Shown piece after piece: positions 1 through 10,099 of a stretch of DNA of 64,000 nucleotides (the stretch's first letter is position 1; each line of letters starts with the position of its first letter). Where the stretch lies: NCBI GenBank assembly GCA_963675135.1, contig OY776129.1, positions 47,442,141 through 47,506,140 of the forward strand, read 5' to 3'. Under the pieces are notes generated by a model. The model searched no databases, was not told the DNA's origin, and was given only the letters and a program-made list of their open reading frames with translations. This stretch comes from Galeopsis tetrahit (Eukaryota > Streptophyta > Magnoliopsida > Lamiales > Lamiaceae). The position numbers and the translations under genes are program-made.

Positions 1-1928
1 AGAACTTTCAGCCTCTTCTTCAGCAGGAGCACCTTCTAATTCCAAAATGGGTTTTGAGGTCTGGATCGCAACATCAGCAAATTCCATCTTCATCTCATCT
101 TCTACCAGATCAGTCTGAGTTCCAACATCGAACGAGAACTCTTCAACCAGAACGCCATCAGGAATGCTCAATAATCTTTTTACAAGGTCAACTAAGGCCC
201 TGCGAGGAAATAATTCTGAGTGGTCTTGAACACCACTGTTTTCTTTCTGCTCCATCTCCCAATCCATAAAGTTGGAGATTCCACCCATGCCTTGAATGAC
301 CTCAAAAAGATCATCTGTTGAAGACTTCTTCAATGAAAACCAGGTGCATATCCTGAGAAGTTTCTCAAACTGTTCTGAGGAAGTGTCGACTTCGAGAGTT
401 GAGAGCTGCTTCTTCAGATTCTTGGACACTCGAGCACGAACTATCTTCTCTCGTGGGCACATAGGATAATATACCAGGGAATCAAATCTAACAACAGACG
501 GGTTCTGAGTAGGTGGGGTCCCTGTCTCAGCTGTTGCAGTGGCAACTGGCGTCTTGTCTGAAGTAGATGGGTTCGAGGGTTCAACATATTCTATTGAAGG
601 TAAGGGGAGAGTTTGGAGTGTGGTTTCTGGGGGCTCTAATGTGGCTTGGTTTGGTGTGACAACTGTCAAAGTATCAGTATTATCCTTTATGGGAGTGATT
701 TCAGGATGACTGGCTCTAAGCGGTAATGCTGCCAGTACTTGTGAGGTTGAGGGTTGAGGTCTAGGCCTAGATCGATGAGATCTAGCCTTGGTTCGAACAG
801 AGGAGAGAGAGAGAGAGAGGAATTGAAATAGATTGAGTAGAGGTACCAACCTGTGGACTCAACTCGTCTGGTGGAGTGGGCGACCCAACTCTTTCGAGTG
901 TATACATTTCAGGAACTTGAGCACTTGGTTCCTTCTCTTGTTCCGACTCCTCATCTGACTGAGTCTTTTCTGAGTCAGCTGCACTGGACTCAGCTTTCGC
1001 AACTTCCTCCGATTCTTCATTATCGGACTCGTCTTCTGAAGAGCTAGACGAGCCAGCATACGGCATAGCTTCTGAATCATCAACCTGAACTTGCCTTGGG
1101 GCAGATGGCCTTGCAGCAGCCTGCTTCTTCAGTGCCTCCTTCTTCAGATAGAACTTCAATGGGTGAAAGGGCTTTCCTTTGCTTCAATCAGATTTGTTTG
1201 GCAACAACAAGGGTAGTAGGATACTCAGCTTGTTGCCAAACCCAACAACATTCGACACCACCCAACTGCAAGAGTCGGTGTCAACCCTAACACTTCTTTC
1301 GAAGTACATAATTCGATCAGCTATCAGCTTGAACCAATTACCCTCTGTGATTCCGTCATATATCGCCGCCATCACCCTCGCCTTGCCTAGAGTGACTGAA
1401 TCATGCGAGCCAGTGGCACATAGCAACATTTTGCTTGCTATGTCCAGAAGAGTGCGATATTTGTCCAAAAGTTCCCCATTCTTGACGGCTGGGGCCTGGG
1501 AGCTTGCCATCTGGTTTGAGCCTTAATTTCCTTCCACAGAAGATGCTCAAATACCTCATCTCCTGTCCAACAGCATAATTTTCCACATCAATCGTTCCGA
1601 TGAGAAATTTCAAATGATTGAACATAACTTCGCGAGTGAGTTCAACTCGACTCGTTCCAATAAAAGATTCGATCACATCTCCTCGTCTGGTGGCGTTGGC
1701 ATAGAACTGCAACACCTCTGCTTCTAATACGACCTGAGGAAATGCCTCCAGATACGACTTTAACCCACATCGGATGCATTTTGTGATAATTTCTTGGTTT
1801 CCTACAGTGTGTAACCCTTTGAAAAACATCGAGGGTTCCACTTGCACTTTCCCTTCTGCGATGAACTGGCCAAGATCAAACTTAGCTTGCATGTTAGTTC
1901 TCACATCAAATAGAGAGACAATCGACAT
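1..1928 (-). pseudogene. Accessory frame after pol (env position), broken, continues off the window
   Basis: Reading leftward from an ATG at 1928, the frame opens with a compact region of about 140 residues that resembles conserved plant retroelement proteins. It then changes frame near 1510 and again near 1160. The third part is very acidic and rich in Ser, Glu and Asp. From about 780 to 1 the minus strand stays open through a Pro/Thr-rich stretch into another folded-looking region and leaves the window. I see no signal peptide or clear membrane segment in the visible part, so envelope function is not supported; only the position matches the env-like frame of some Sireviruses. The frame changes suggest decay, although short introns cannot be excluded. 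Confidence 0.55.
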
Positions 1929-2795
1929 CTTTAGTAGATAGAGTAAGAACAGGGGAGTTTGATTTTACAGGAAATTCGAGAGCTAGAATAGGGAAGTTAT
2001 GAAATCGTGGGGCAAGTTATGTGTGGAAGATGGGTTTTGTTAGGAATTGAAATTCGATCCAACGACCAAGATTGAAGGATAAGATCCAACGGTTGGGGCT
2101 TTTGGTATTCAGTTACGGAATCGAGAATATTATGTGATTCGATATTGTAAAATTTGAAATCCGTATCTTCTTAGTTAGGACAGGGGAGTGAACTCAACTG
2201 ACCTAATGTAGTCGAGTACGAACTGGGTGTATACACCTCATTAAATGGGAGTGTATAAATCCAATTCAATGGTTTTCCAAATTTTAGCATATCGAATTAC
2301 CATAATACCCTTAATTCGTTTGATTAAACACTTAGCATATTTAAATCAAAGAACACTTAGCTTGTCTGTTCGAGTCCATCCAGAACAGACGAGTAGACTT
2401 ATGAACACAAGACGAGTTCCCCCTTCGACTGTGCTTGTCTATTCTGAATGTCGAACGACTTCATGTACCTATCTTATCATATGACACGTAAAATCGTAGG
2501 TACAAGTAAAGTAGAATAATTAAGGTGAATATCAATCTAAAGCAATGATCAAGGTTTCGAACAAGATGACTGTAACAAACATAAGAGTCAACATAAGGAT
2601 ATTTAAGAAATCAAAGATTCCCCCTTAAATGTTTATTCCCTTAGTATTACCCTCAGCTTTACCAGCTTCCTCATCGGGTTGTTTGGTCATCTAGTCTAGC
2701 CTTGTATACCTGTCTGTTGAGTGAGTAGTCGAGTGCTCTGTTCTAGTGATCTTGTCTCCTTGTTTCTTTGATGTACCTGTCTGGTTAGTACATAG
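1929..2795. other. Untranslated spacer between pol and the accessory frame
   Basis: About 870 bases inside the copia element with no convincing reading frame. It holds repeated GTCGAGT- and CTTGTCT-like words that also occur in the LTR. This is where a spliced or subgenomic RNA for the accessory frame would start, but no specific signal could be identified. Confidence 0.4.
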
Positions 2796-5700
2796 CTATA
2801 GGCAAGTAGGGTCTAAATCAATTAGCCCTAGACTAATGCATAACTCACGAAATCGAGCCTCAGCTAATGGTTTTGTGAAAATATCAGCTCTTTGAAAATC
2901 AGTATGAATCTTTTCCATGCGAATATCCTTCTTTTCTACATGATCACGTATGAAATGATGCTTCACATCAACATGCTTACAGCGTGTGTGCAAAACAGGA
3001 TTTTGTGTAATGGCAATAGCACTATTACTATCACAGAAAATAGGAACATTTGATTCATGTATATTGTAATCTCTAAGCGGTTGCATGAGCCAGAGTAGTT
3101 GACTACAACAGCTACCAGCAGCCATGTACTCGGCTTCGGTAGTAGAAGTAGCAACACTAGTCTGCTTTTTCGAAAACCATGAAATGAGTTTTGTGCCTAA
3201 AAATTGACAAGAACCAGAAGTAGATTTCCTATCTATTCTACAGCCTCCAAAGTCTGAGTCTGAGTAGCCACTTAAGGATAGATCATCATTTGAGGGATAC
3301 CATATACCACGATTGATGGTCCCTTTCAAATATTTCAGAATCCTTTTGGTGGTTTCCATGTGACTTTCCTTTGGATTGCCTTGGAATCGAGCACAAACAC
3401 CAATAGAGAATGCAATGTCCGGTCTACTAGCAGTTAGATACAGTAAGGAACCAATTAATCCACGATAATAAGATTGGTCAGCACATTTACCGTTTTCATC
3501 TGGGTCCATTTTGTAAGTTGGTTGCATCGGTATGCCAGTAGACTTACAAGTTTTAATCCCGTACTTGTCTAGAAGGTTTCTAGTGTACTTCGCCTGATTT
3601 ATGAAAATACCTTCTGGGGTTTGTTTTACTTGAAGACCAAGAAAGTAGTTCATTTCACCCATCTTTGACATCTCAAATTTACTTTGTATGAGTGTTGAAA
3701 AACTTTCACTCAGCTTTTTGTTAGGTGACCCAAAAATGATGTCATCTACGTAAATTTGGACGAGTAAAATGTCCTTCCCTTCTTGTCTTCTGAACAAGGT
3801 TCGATCGACCTTGCCCTTAGTAAAACCATTTTCTAATAGAAAGAGAGATAGGGTATCATACCATGCTCTTGGAGCTTGCTTTAGTCCGTATAAGGCTTTC
3901 TTCAATCTGTACACCTGGTTGCCTTTGACTTCGAAACCTGGAGGTTGTTCAACATACACTTCTTCCGCAAGAATACCGTTAAGAAATGCACTTTTAACAT
4001 CCATTTGATATACAGTAAACTTCATGTGAGCAGCATATGCAAGAAACAAACGAATGGCTTCTAGTCTAGCAACAGGAGCATATGTTTCATCATAGTCTAT
4101 GCCTTCAGCTTGTGAATAGCCTTGGGCGACTAGTCTAGCCTTATTCCTAACAACTAAATCATTCTCATCTTTCTTATTCTTGAAAATCCATCGAGTGCCA
4201 ACTACATTATGATGTTCCGGCCTATCGACAAGTTCCCAGACGTCGTTTCGAACAAACTGGTTCAACTCGTCTTGCATAGTGATGATCCAATTACTATCAG
4301 CCAATGCCTCTTTAACAGTGGTAGGCTCAATAGTAGAGAGGAAACAACACCAGCAAAACATAGTTGGACTAGGCTGTTCTTGCGACTCAAAGAGTTGTCG
4401 TCTAGTCTTCACACCAATAGTAGAGTCACCAATGATATTTTCAGTATCATGCGCAGATTTCCATGTTTTTCTATTCTTAACAGGAACACTATCATCATCT
4501 ATATCATGTACAGCATCATGCATGTCAACATCATTTGTATCATTAACAGATTTACCAGGAGTAGTAGAGTCAACTAGGGCAGGCATGTCAACTGGTCTAG
4601 AAGACTTACCTTGAGCACTTACCTTCTCCTTGTCATCAGACTCGAGAGCTTTTAGGAATGGGTTGTAGGCTTGAACGGATTCATATACCTCTGAATCTTT
4701 GTCAGATTCGATCGTTAGATCAGTCACTTTCTCACTGATCTTGTTGGCAGACGAATCCTGTCGAGATTCATCGAAAACCACATGTGGTGTTTCTTCCACA
4801 CACAGAGTTGAGTAGTTGAATACCCTAAATGCCTTGGTAGTTGAGGAGTAACCTAAGAATATCCCCTCGTCTGCTTTAGCATCGAAAGCATTCAACTTGC
4901 TCTTTCCATTGTTGTGGATGAAACACTTACAACCAAATATATGGAAATATGAAACTCTGGGTTTTCTACCTTTCCAAACCTCATAAGGTGTCTTGCCTAG
5001 AGCTTTGTTGATCGTGCTTCTGTTCTGTGAATGGCATGCAGTATTGATAGCTTCAGCCCAAAACTTTTGTGGTGTGTTGAACTTAGCTAGCATGGTTCTA
5101 CAGGCTTCTTTGAGAGTTCGATTCCTTCTTTCAGCTACTCCGTTCTGTTGTGGTGTCCTGGCTGCACTAGTAAGATGTTGGATACCACGTTTAGTACATA
5201 AATCTTTAATATAGCAATTAATGAACTCAGTTCCCTTGTCACTACGAATCTTGACAATAGACTGATTCTTCTCAACTTGTAACTTCTTCAACAGATCAGG
5301 CAGAAGTGTTTGTGTATCACTCTTCTTGTGTAGGAAGAGTACCCAAGTGAACTTAGAATAGTCATCTACAACAACAAATGTGTACCTTCTACCATTCAAG
5401 GTTGGAGGAGTTATTGGACCATGAAGATCCATTAGTAGGAGTTCTAGTACTCTACTAGTTGAGAGAGTAGGAATTGACTTAAAAGAACCTTTAACCTGTT
5501 TACCCTGTTGACAGGCAGTGCATACATGTGACTTGTAGTAAACTTCATTGGGAATACCTTCCACAAGGTAATCTCTGGCTATCTTATTAAGAACCTTAAA
5601 GTTTAGATGACAGAGGCGTCTATGCCAGAGCCAGCCAAGTTCTTTAGGATTCTTAGTAAGTAGACAGGTGTCCCTCGGACAACTGTTCCAGTTCACTATG

Positions 5701-6050
5701 TACACACTTCCTTGTCTTACGCCGACTAGTAGGACTGTGTGTGTCCTTTTGTCAATGATCTCACATTTGCGGCTCTTGAACTGCACCTTGTATCCACGAT
5801 CACAAAAATGTGAAACAGATAGTAAATTGTATTTCAAACCTTCAACATATGAGACATCTTGGATCTCTACGTCTCCATTCCGGATGTAACCAAATCCTTT
5901 AGTGACAGCAGTGGAGCTATCACCAAATATCACTTTTGGTCCTTCCTGCTCATGGTAGCTTGATAAGAGAGCCTTGGTACCAGTCATGTGGTGCGAACAA
6001 CCACTGTCTATGTACCAGGTTTCTCCTACTGAGCCACCCTTTTTATACAA
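2796..6050 (-). CDS. Copia pol polyprotein (protease, integrase, reverse transcriptase, RNase H)
   Basis: One uninterrupted frame of 1084 residues. It begins with the aspartic protease motif DSGCSHHMTG (Asp15), then the HHCC pre-integrase zinc region (LWHRRLCHLNF ... CTACQQGK). The integrase core follows, with MDLHGP, SDKGTEF and a Glu in PQQNGVAERRNR as the DDE triad, then the copia reverse transcriptase with MDVKSAFLNG and the active-site YVDDIIFG. RNase H comes last, with STTEAEYMA and CDSNSAI. All catalytic residues I looked for are present. The frame is the same as the C-terminal gag frame upstream but is separated from it by two in-frame stops (near 6258 and 6106), so the start at 6050 is only the first Met in the open stretch; the natural product would be a Gag-Pol polyprotein. 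It replicates the element in cytoplasmic particles and integrates the cDNA. Confidence 0.9.
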   Translation of the reverse strand: MYKKGGSVGETWYIDSGCSHHMTGTKALLSSYHEQEGPKVIFGDSSTAVTKGFGYIRNGDVEIQDVSYVEGLKYNLLSVSHFCDRGYKVQFKSRKCEIIDKRTHTVLLVGVRQGSVYIVNWNSCPRDTCLLTKNPKELGWLWHRRLCHLNFKVLNKIARDYLVEGIPNEVYYKSHVCTACQQGKQVKGSFKSIPTLSTSRVLELLLMDLHGPITPPTLNGRRYTFVVVDDYSKFTWVLFLHKKSDTQTLLPDLLKKLQVEKNQSIVKIRSDKGTEFINCYIKDLCTKRGIQHLTSAARTPQQNGVAERRNRTLKEACRTMLAKFNTPQKFWAEAINTACHSQNRSTINKALGKTPYEVWKGRKPRVSYFHIFGCKCFIHNNGKSKLNAFDAKADEGIFLGYSSTTKAFRVFNYSTLCVEETPHVVFDESRQDSSANKISEKVTDLTIESDKDSEVYESVQAYNPFLKALESDDKEKVSAQGKSSRPVDMPALVDSTTPGKSVNDTNDVDMHDAVHDIDDDSVPVKNRKTWKSAHDTENIIGDSTIGVKTRRQLFESQEQPSPTMFCWCCFLSTIEPTTVKEALADSNWIITMQDELNQFVRNDVWELVDRPEHHNVVGTRWIFKNKKDENDLVVRNKARLVAQGYSQAEGIDYDETYAPVARLEAIRLFLAYAAHMKFTVYQMDVKSAFLNGILAEEVYVEQPPGFEVKGNQVYRLKKALYGLKQAPRAWYDTLSLFLLENGFTKGKVDRTLFRRQEGKDILLVQIYVDDIIFGSPNKKLSESFSTLIQSKFEMSKMGEMNYFLGLQVKQTPEGIFINQAKYTRNLLDKYGIKTCKSTGIPMQPTYKMDPDENGKCADQSYYRGLIGSLLYLTASRPDIAFSIGVCARFQGNPKESHMETTKRILKYLKGTINRGIWYPSNDDLSLSGYSDSDFGGCRIDRKSTSGSCQFLGTKLISWFSKKQTSVATSTTEAEYMAAGSCCSQLLWLMQPLRDYNIHESNVPIFCDSNSAIAITQNPVLHTRCKHVDVKHHFIRDHVEKKDIRMEKIHTDFQRADIFTKPLAEARFRELCISLGLIDLDPTCL

Positions 6051-6257
6051 GTCAAGTCGACCCTGCAGTAAAGATATCCAATAATTTAGGTACCCATTTG
6101 TTTATTGGGGTCCTGGGGGGTTAGTCGAGTTCATAGGAATCCAAATATACATTGGAGTCTTGAACAAGTTCGATCTATTAAACTTTCGGCCATACTTGTT
6201 ACAAAATAAGACCTTGTTGTCCTTGTCTGGCCTATCAGTCGAGTTCGGGTCTACTCT

Positions 6258-8661
6258 TTAGAGATAGCCTTTCGACTTAATCTCTACTTGAGCAGGCACT
6301 GGTCTATGATAGTCAGAGTAGGGCTTATATGCATTAGGTCCATACGGTTTATAGACGCGTTTGGGTCTTTCCTCACTTATGATATCATATGACAAAGGTG
6401 GAGGATATAGGACAGCTTGTGTACGATATTTTGGAGCAACCTGTCTAGGTCTAGATGAGTAGAGCTGAGACTGCCTTATGAAAGGAGGTCTAGGCTCTTG
6501 TCGTCTAGTCTGTACCTGTCTAGTACTTGTCTCCTCAGGATACCAATCCTCGTATCTGACCTGGTTGGGTCGTCCACGATTAGTGGTCCTTTGAAGATTA
6601 GTTTTAGGTGGAACAGGCTTGTTGTTAACATTCTTTTTACCTCCCTTGGTAGTCGGAATGTTAACTCGAGCTTGTTTGGGTACAGTACCTTTAGATGGAG
6701 TTCCAAGATCGTATATCATTGGTCCTTTTCCTTTATCATTTGGCAAAAGTCTTGCGTTAGTAGTAGTAGGGTTCTTAATGACTCGAGTAGACGAGCTAGA
6801 TGACTCAGCACCTATACCTGTCTTGTCACCTGGATCTCTATACCTATCTGACAATTCAAGGTTAATCTTAGAATAATTAACCAGGTCAGTAAGCTTGAGA
6901 TCTAGTGCGACAACCTCGGTCTCTAAGAACTTATTACGTTCTTCAAGTTTGTTGCACTTGCTCTTTAAAACATTGAATTCATTTCTCTCAGTTGCATGTG
7001 TCTTAAGTAGGTCTTGATATAACCTGTCTGTCAATGCACACTTTTCTTTGAGTTGTCTTAACTCTTCAGTCAAGCGTTCATTTACGACTGTTACATTAGG
7101 ATCTACTTTAGACTGTGCTTCCTTAAGATCAATGATTTCTTGTTTTAATGCGATGTTTTCATCACTGACTTCGATGAATGCTTGGTTAGCAAGTAGAAGG
7201 TCGTCTTCAACAGCACTAGTCGAGTGCTGAAGACTACTTCCTGCTTCACTACTAGCAGTGTCACTTTCATCAGTTTCTGAATCATCACAAGATTGAAAAG
7301 ATCTAGCAGATGATACCTCTTGGTCGATTTTAGCCATACAGCATAGACCATCATCTACTATGAATGCTTCATCGTGATCTCGATCAGACGAGTGGCTAGA
7401 TAAGGACGATGGCAACTCGTCTGAATCCGAATCAGAGTCATCATTGGCCATCATTGCCTTCTTGCCACGATTGTATCTTCTTTACCTTCGTGCTTTGCGC
7501 TCTTCTCGATCATCAGTGCTTAGGTCTGGACATGCATATATGTAGTGACCTGACTTTTCACAATTATAGCACAAGAGATCATTAGTAACCTTTTTAATAG
7601 GAGATTTATCCCTGCGCTTATCACGTCTATCAGAACGCTGAATCTTCCTATCGTCAGACGTCAGACTCTCTATCTCGTCTATTACCTTTCGAGACTTCAT
7701 CTCTCCTTTCGGATGAGTTTCGGTCTCGTCTGGTCTCAGACGAGTTCTTAGAAGTGGACGCTCTGTGATCCCTATAGAACTTCTTGTATCTTCCAAAACG
7801 TTTATTGAGCCTATCAAACTTTCTAACCATGAGACTCACCTGATCCTTCAGACTAAGATCAGTATCTAACTCGTCTTTTACAGAAGCAGACTTAGTCTTA
7901 GACTTAGACCTGTCTACCTTAGAAGACTTAGACGAACTAGACTTAAAGGCAACGTTCTTAGACATAGCATGTTCTCTGTCACTACTGACTACGGGTTCAT
8001 CTTCGTCTAAATCAAACTCATGGGCTTTAAGAGTTTGAAACATGGTCTCTGCACTCCACTTGTCTATGTCTTGAGTATTCTTAACAAGCATCTTTACCAT
8101 TTTCCATCCAGGATCTAAGCTTTTAAGAATCCTAAGATTGATTTCACGAGGAGTATATGACTTACCAAGAACTTCCAGATCATTCATAATCTTAGTAAAA
8201 CGAGTATCCAACTGGTCGATAGTTTCGCCAGCTTTCATCCGAAATGATTCAAATCTTTGGACAGCAGTGGAGAGTTTGCTCTCTTTGATTAGGGATGTCC
8301 CTTCACAAATGATAGCTAATCTGTCCCACATGTCTTTGGCAGTTTTACATTTTAACACTTTTCCTAGATACTCGTTAGGAAGAGTGTGTAAGATGTAATT
8401 CTTTGCCAAACTATCCAAATTATTTTGACGCATTTCTTCTGAGGTTAGCTTTGACCTGGGTTTCTTGACGAGAGTGCCAATTGGTTTGTCTTTGTCGAGG
8501 GCAGCAGTATTTGGAACCATTGTCACGATCGGGCCCTCTGTGACAACAGAGATCATTAGATCATGCGTGGAGCTGAAAATCGCTTCCATTCGCAACTTCC
8601 AATAGTCGTAGTCCTGAACCTGGAACTTGGGTAACTTGTTAGCGCTGATCTCAAGAGACAT
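6258..8661 (-). pseudogene. Copia gag, broken by a frameshift and stop codons
   Basis: The N-terminal part (8661-7654, 335 residues) is the UBN2-type gag domain of plant copia elements (YDYWKLRMEAIF, then KAKDMWDRL-like and ESFRMKAGETIDQLDTRF). A change of frame between 7817 and 7654 leads into the nucleocapsid, with a CCHC knuckle (CYNCEKSGHYIYAC). A stop at 7482 then separates a Ser/Asp-rich and coiled-coil segment of about 398 residues (7454-6258) with many Glu/Lys/Leu, ending in a basic Arg/Pro-rich tail. The segments 7817-7482, 7454-6258 and pol all share one frame, so restoring the original needs one frameshift and three stop reversions. Gag forms the virus-like particle. The coiled-coil extension is typical of Sirevirus gag. 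Confidence 0.82.
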
Positions 8662-8837
8662 GATTTCAAGAAATAAGTGCTAAGCAAATTTATGATCAAG
8701 AAGCAGTTAGGTCAAGAACAGAAAAACAGATAGAACAATAATGTTGATCAAGAACACGTAAACAAGTACAATTATGGACCAAGACTTCACCCTAAGTCTT
8801 AAGTCGGTTATCAAGAAGCAGCAATTCATAAACTACT

Positions 8838-8849
8838 GCTCTGATACCA
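8838..8849 (-). other. Primer binding site for initiator Met-tRNA
   Basis: On the minus strand this reads TGGTATCAGAGC, the standard copia primer binding site complementary to the 3' end of plant initiator methionine tRNA. It lies two bases inside the LTR edge, which fixes both the orientation of the element and the LTR boundary. Confidence 0.93.
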
Positions 8850-8851
8850 CT

Positions 8852-10099
8852 TGTAGGTCCCGAAGCTGAGTTAATATCGAGGGAAGCTAAAGAAAATGTC
8901 TAGAGGGGGGTGAATAGACTTTTCTAAAATCTTTCGATATATCAGAATACAATATGCGGAATACGAAATTAAACAATGAGCCCAAGTAGTTTATACTCAA
9001 CTTCTTAATTCGAGAACTCTGTTCTATACTCAACTAGTCTTGTTCAGTTAGGTATGTAAACAATTAAGCAATTAAACAACACAAACAATTTATAGTGGTT
9101 CGACAACTTGTCTACGTCCACTCTCACAACCCAGTTGTGATGTTTCCACTAACTCTTCCAATCGAGTACAAAGTGTGTGTGTTCTTGTTATTTTAAGTCC
9201 CAAGAAAAAGACTTAGATCTTCTAAGACTATACTACCAAGTATATCTTCGATCCTACTAGAAATTTAACAAGTATCTAGGACCTTGATAAAAACAACAAA
9301 CAAAAACTAAAAACTTATTCAGTAGCAGTCTTCTGGTTTCTTCACTTGACTTCTGACTTGCTTTCTGAACTTCAATGAACTCTGTGAGTGACTTCAAACA
9401 ATTCTTCAGTATGTAGCTTTGTAATCTTTCAATGATCAGTAGTCTTGAATCGATGAACACCTTGAGGTATTTATAGACTTCTGAAATCAAGAACTTAGTT
9501 AGTTGTAACCAACTCTTCTTGAAAACTAACTCTGTTTATCCATCCACGCGTTTCTTGTTAAATTAGTTATTTCTAACTAACTTTGATCATTATCTTTTCA
9601 CGCGCTTCACCTTTACTTCACTTCAAGTTGACTTGTCTTGTCTTGTATGCACACTTGTCTTGAGTAGTAGACTTTATCCTTCTTGTCTAGTCTGGTCTTC
9701 TTGTGCGATCTTCAATAGTAGACTATTCTAATCCTAACAAGACTATTACATTACTTTAAGCTTATAGCTTAGTCAACTTATAAAACTATACAATCAATCT
9801 ATCTATTACATACGAAAATCATGAGCTCTATACAATGATTATTTATAGCTCAATAACAACCTAAACAGTATACAAATAGCAAATATGAAGTACTTATAGA
9901 TCGTACTTATCTTTTAAACTTTAAACAACACTTGTCTTTTAAATGTGAACTCTACTGGTATGTTCAAGATGACTTCTTCTCAACTAGACTAGATCAGTCA
10001 ACACTTAGAAAATATTCAAACTACTTTTGGCTTATCAAAACTTCATCTTTCATCTTTTAATCATCATTTAGGACTTGTTCTAGGATTCATATCCCAACA
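8852..10099 (-). repeat. 5' LTR of the copia element
   Basis: About 1248 bp between the primer binding site and the LINE sequence. On the minus strand it starts TGTTGGGATA and ends GACCTACA, the TG...CA ends expected of an LTR. The partner LTR lies outside the window, so boundaries rest on the terminal dinucleotides, the primer site and the immediate start of LINE coding sequence at 10101. It contains a TATA box (9468-9475) and many short CTTGTCT/GTCTAGT words. Confidence 0.82.
9468..9475 (-). promoter_or_regulatory. TATA box of the copia LTR
   Basis: TATAAATA on the minus strand, about 620 bases before the LTR/primer-site junction. It is the best candidate for the U3 promoter that starts the genomic RNA; assigned by sequence and position only. 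Confidence 0.5.

Larger units (their letters stand above)
1..10099 (-). mobile_element. Ty1/copia LTR retrotransposon, Sirevirus-like, cut by the window edge
   Basis: Seen on the minus strand, in order: an LTR (8852-10099), an initiator-Met tRNA primer binding site, a gag region, a pol frame in copia order (protease, integrase, reverse transcriptase, RNase H), an untranslated stretch, and an extra acidic reading frame that runs off the left edge. The second LTR is not in the window. A long gag with a CCHC knuckle followed by a coiled-coil part, an LTR over 1.2 kb and an extra frame after pol (the env position) are features of the Sirevirus lineage; that lineage name is inference. The LTR edge lies directly against LINE coding sequence at 10100, so the element inserted into a LINE. 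One gag frameshift and three in-frame stops suggest it is no longer autonomous. Confidence 0.88.
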
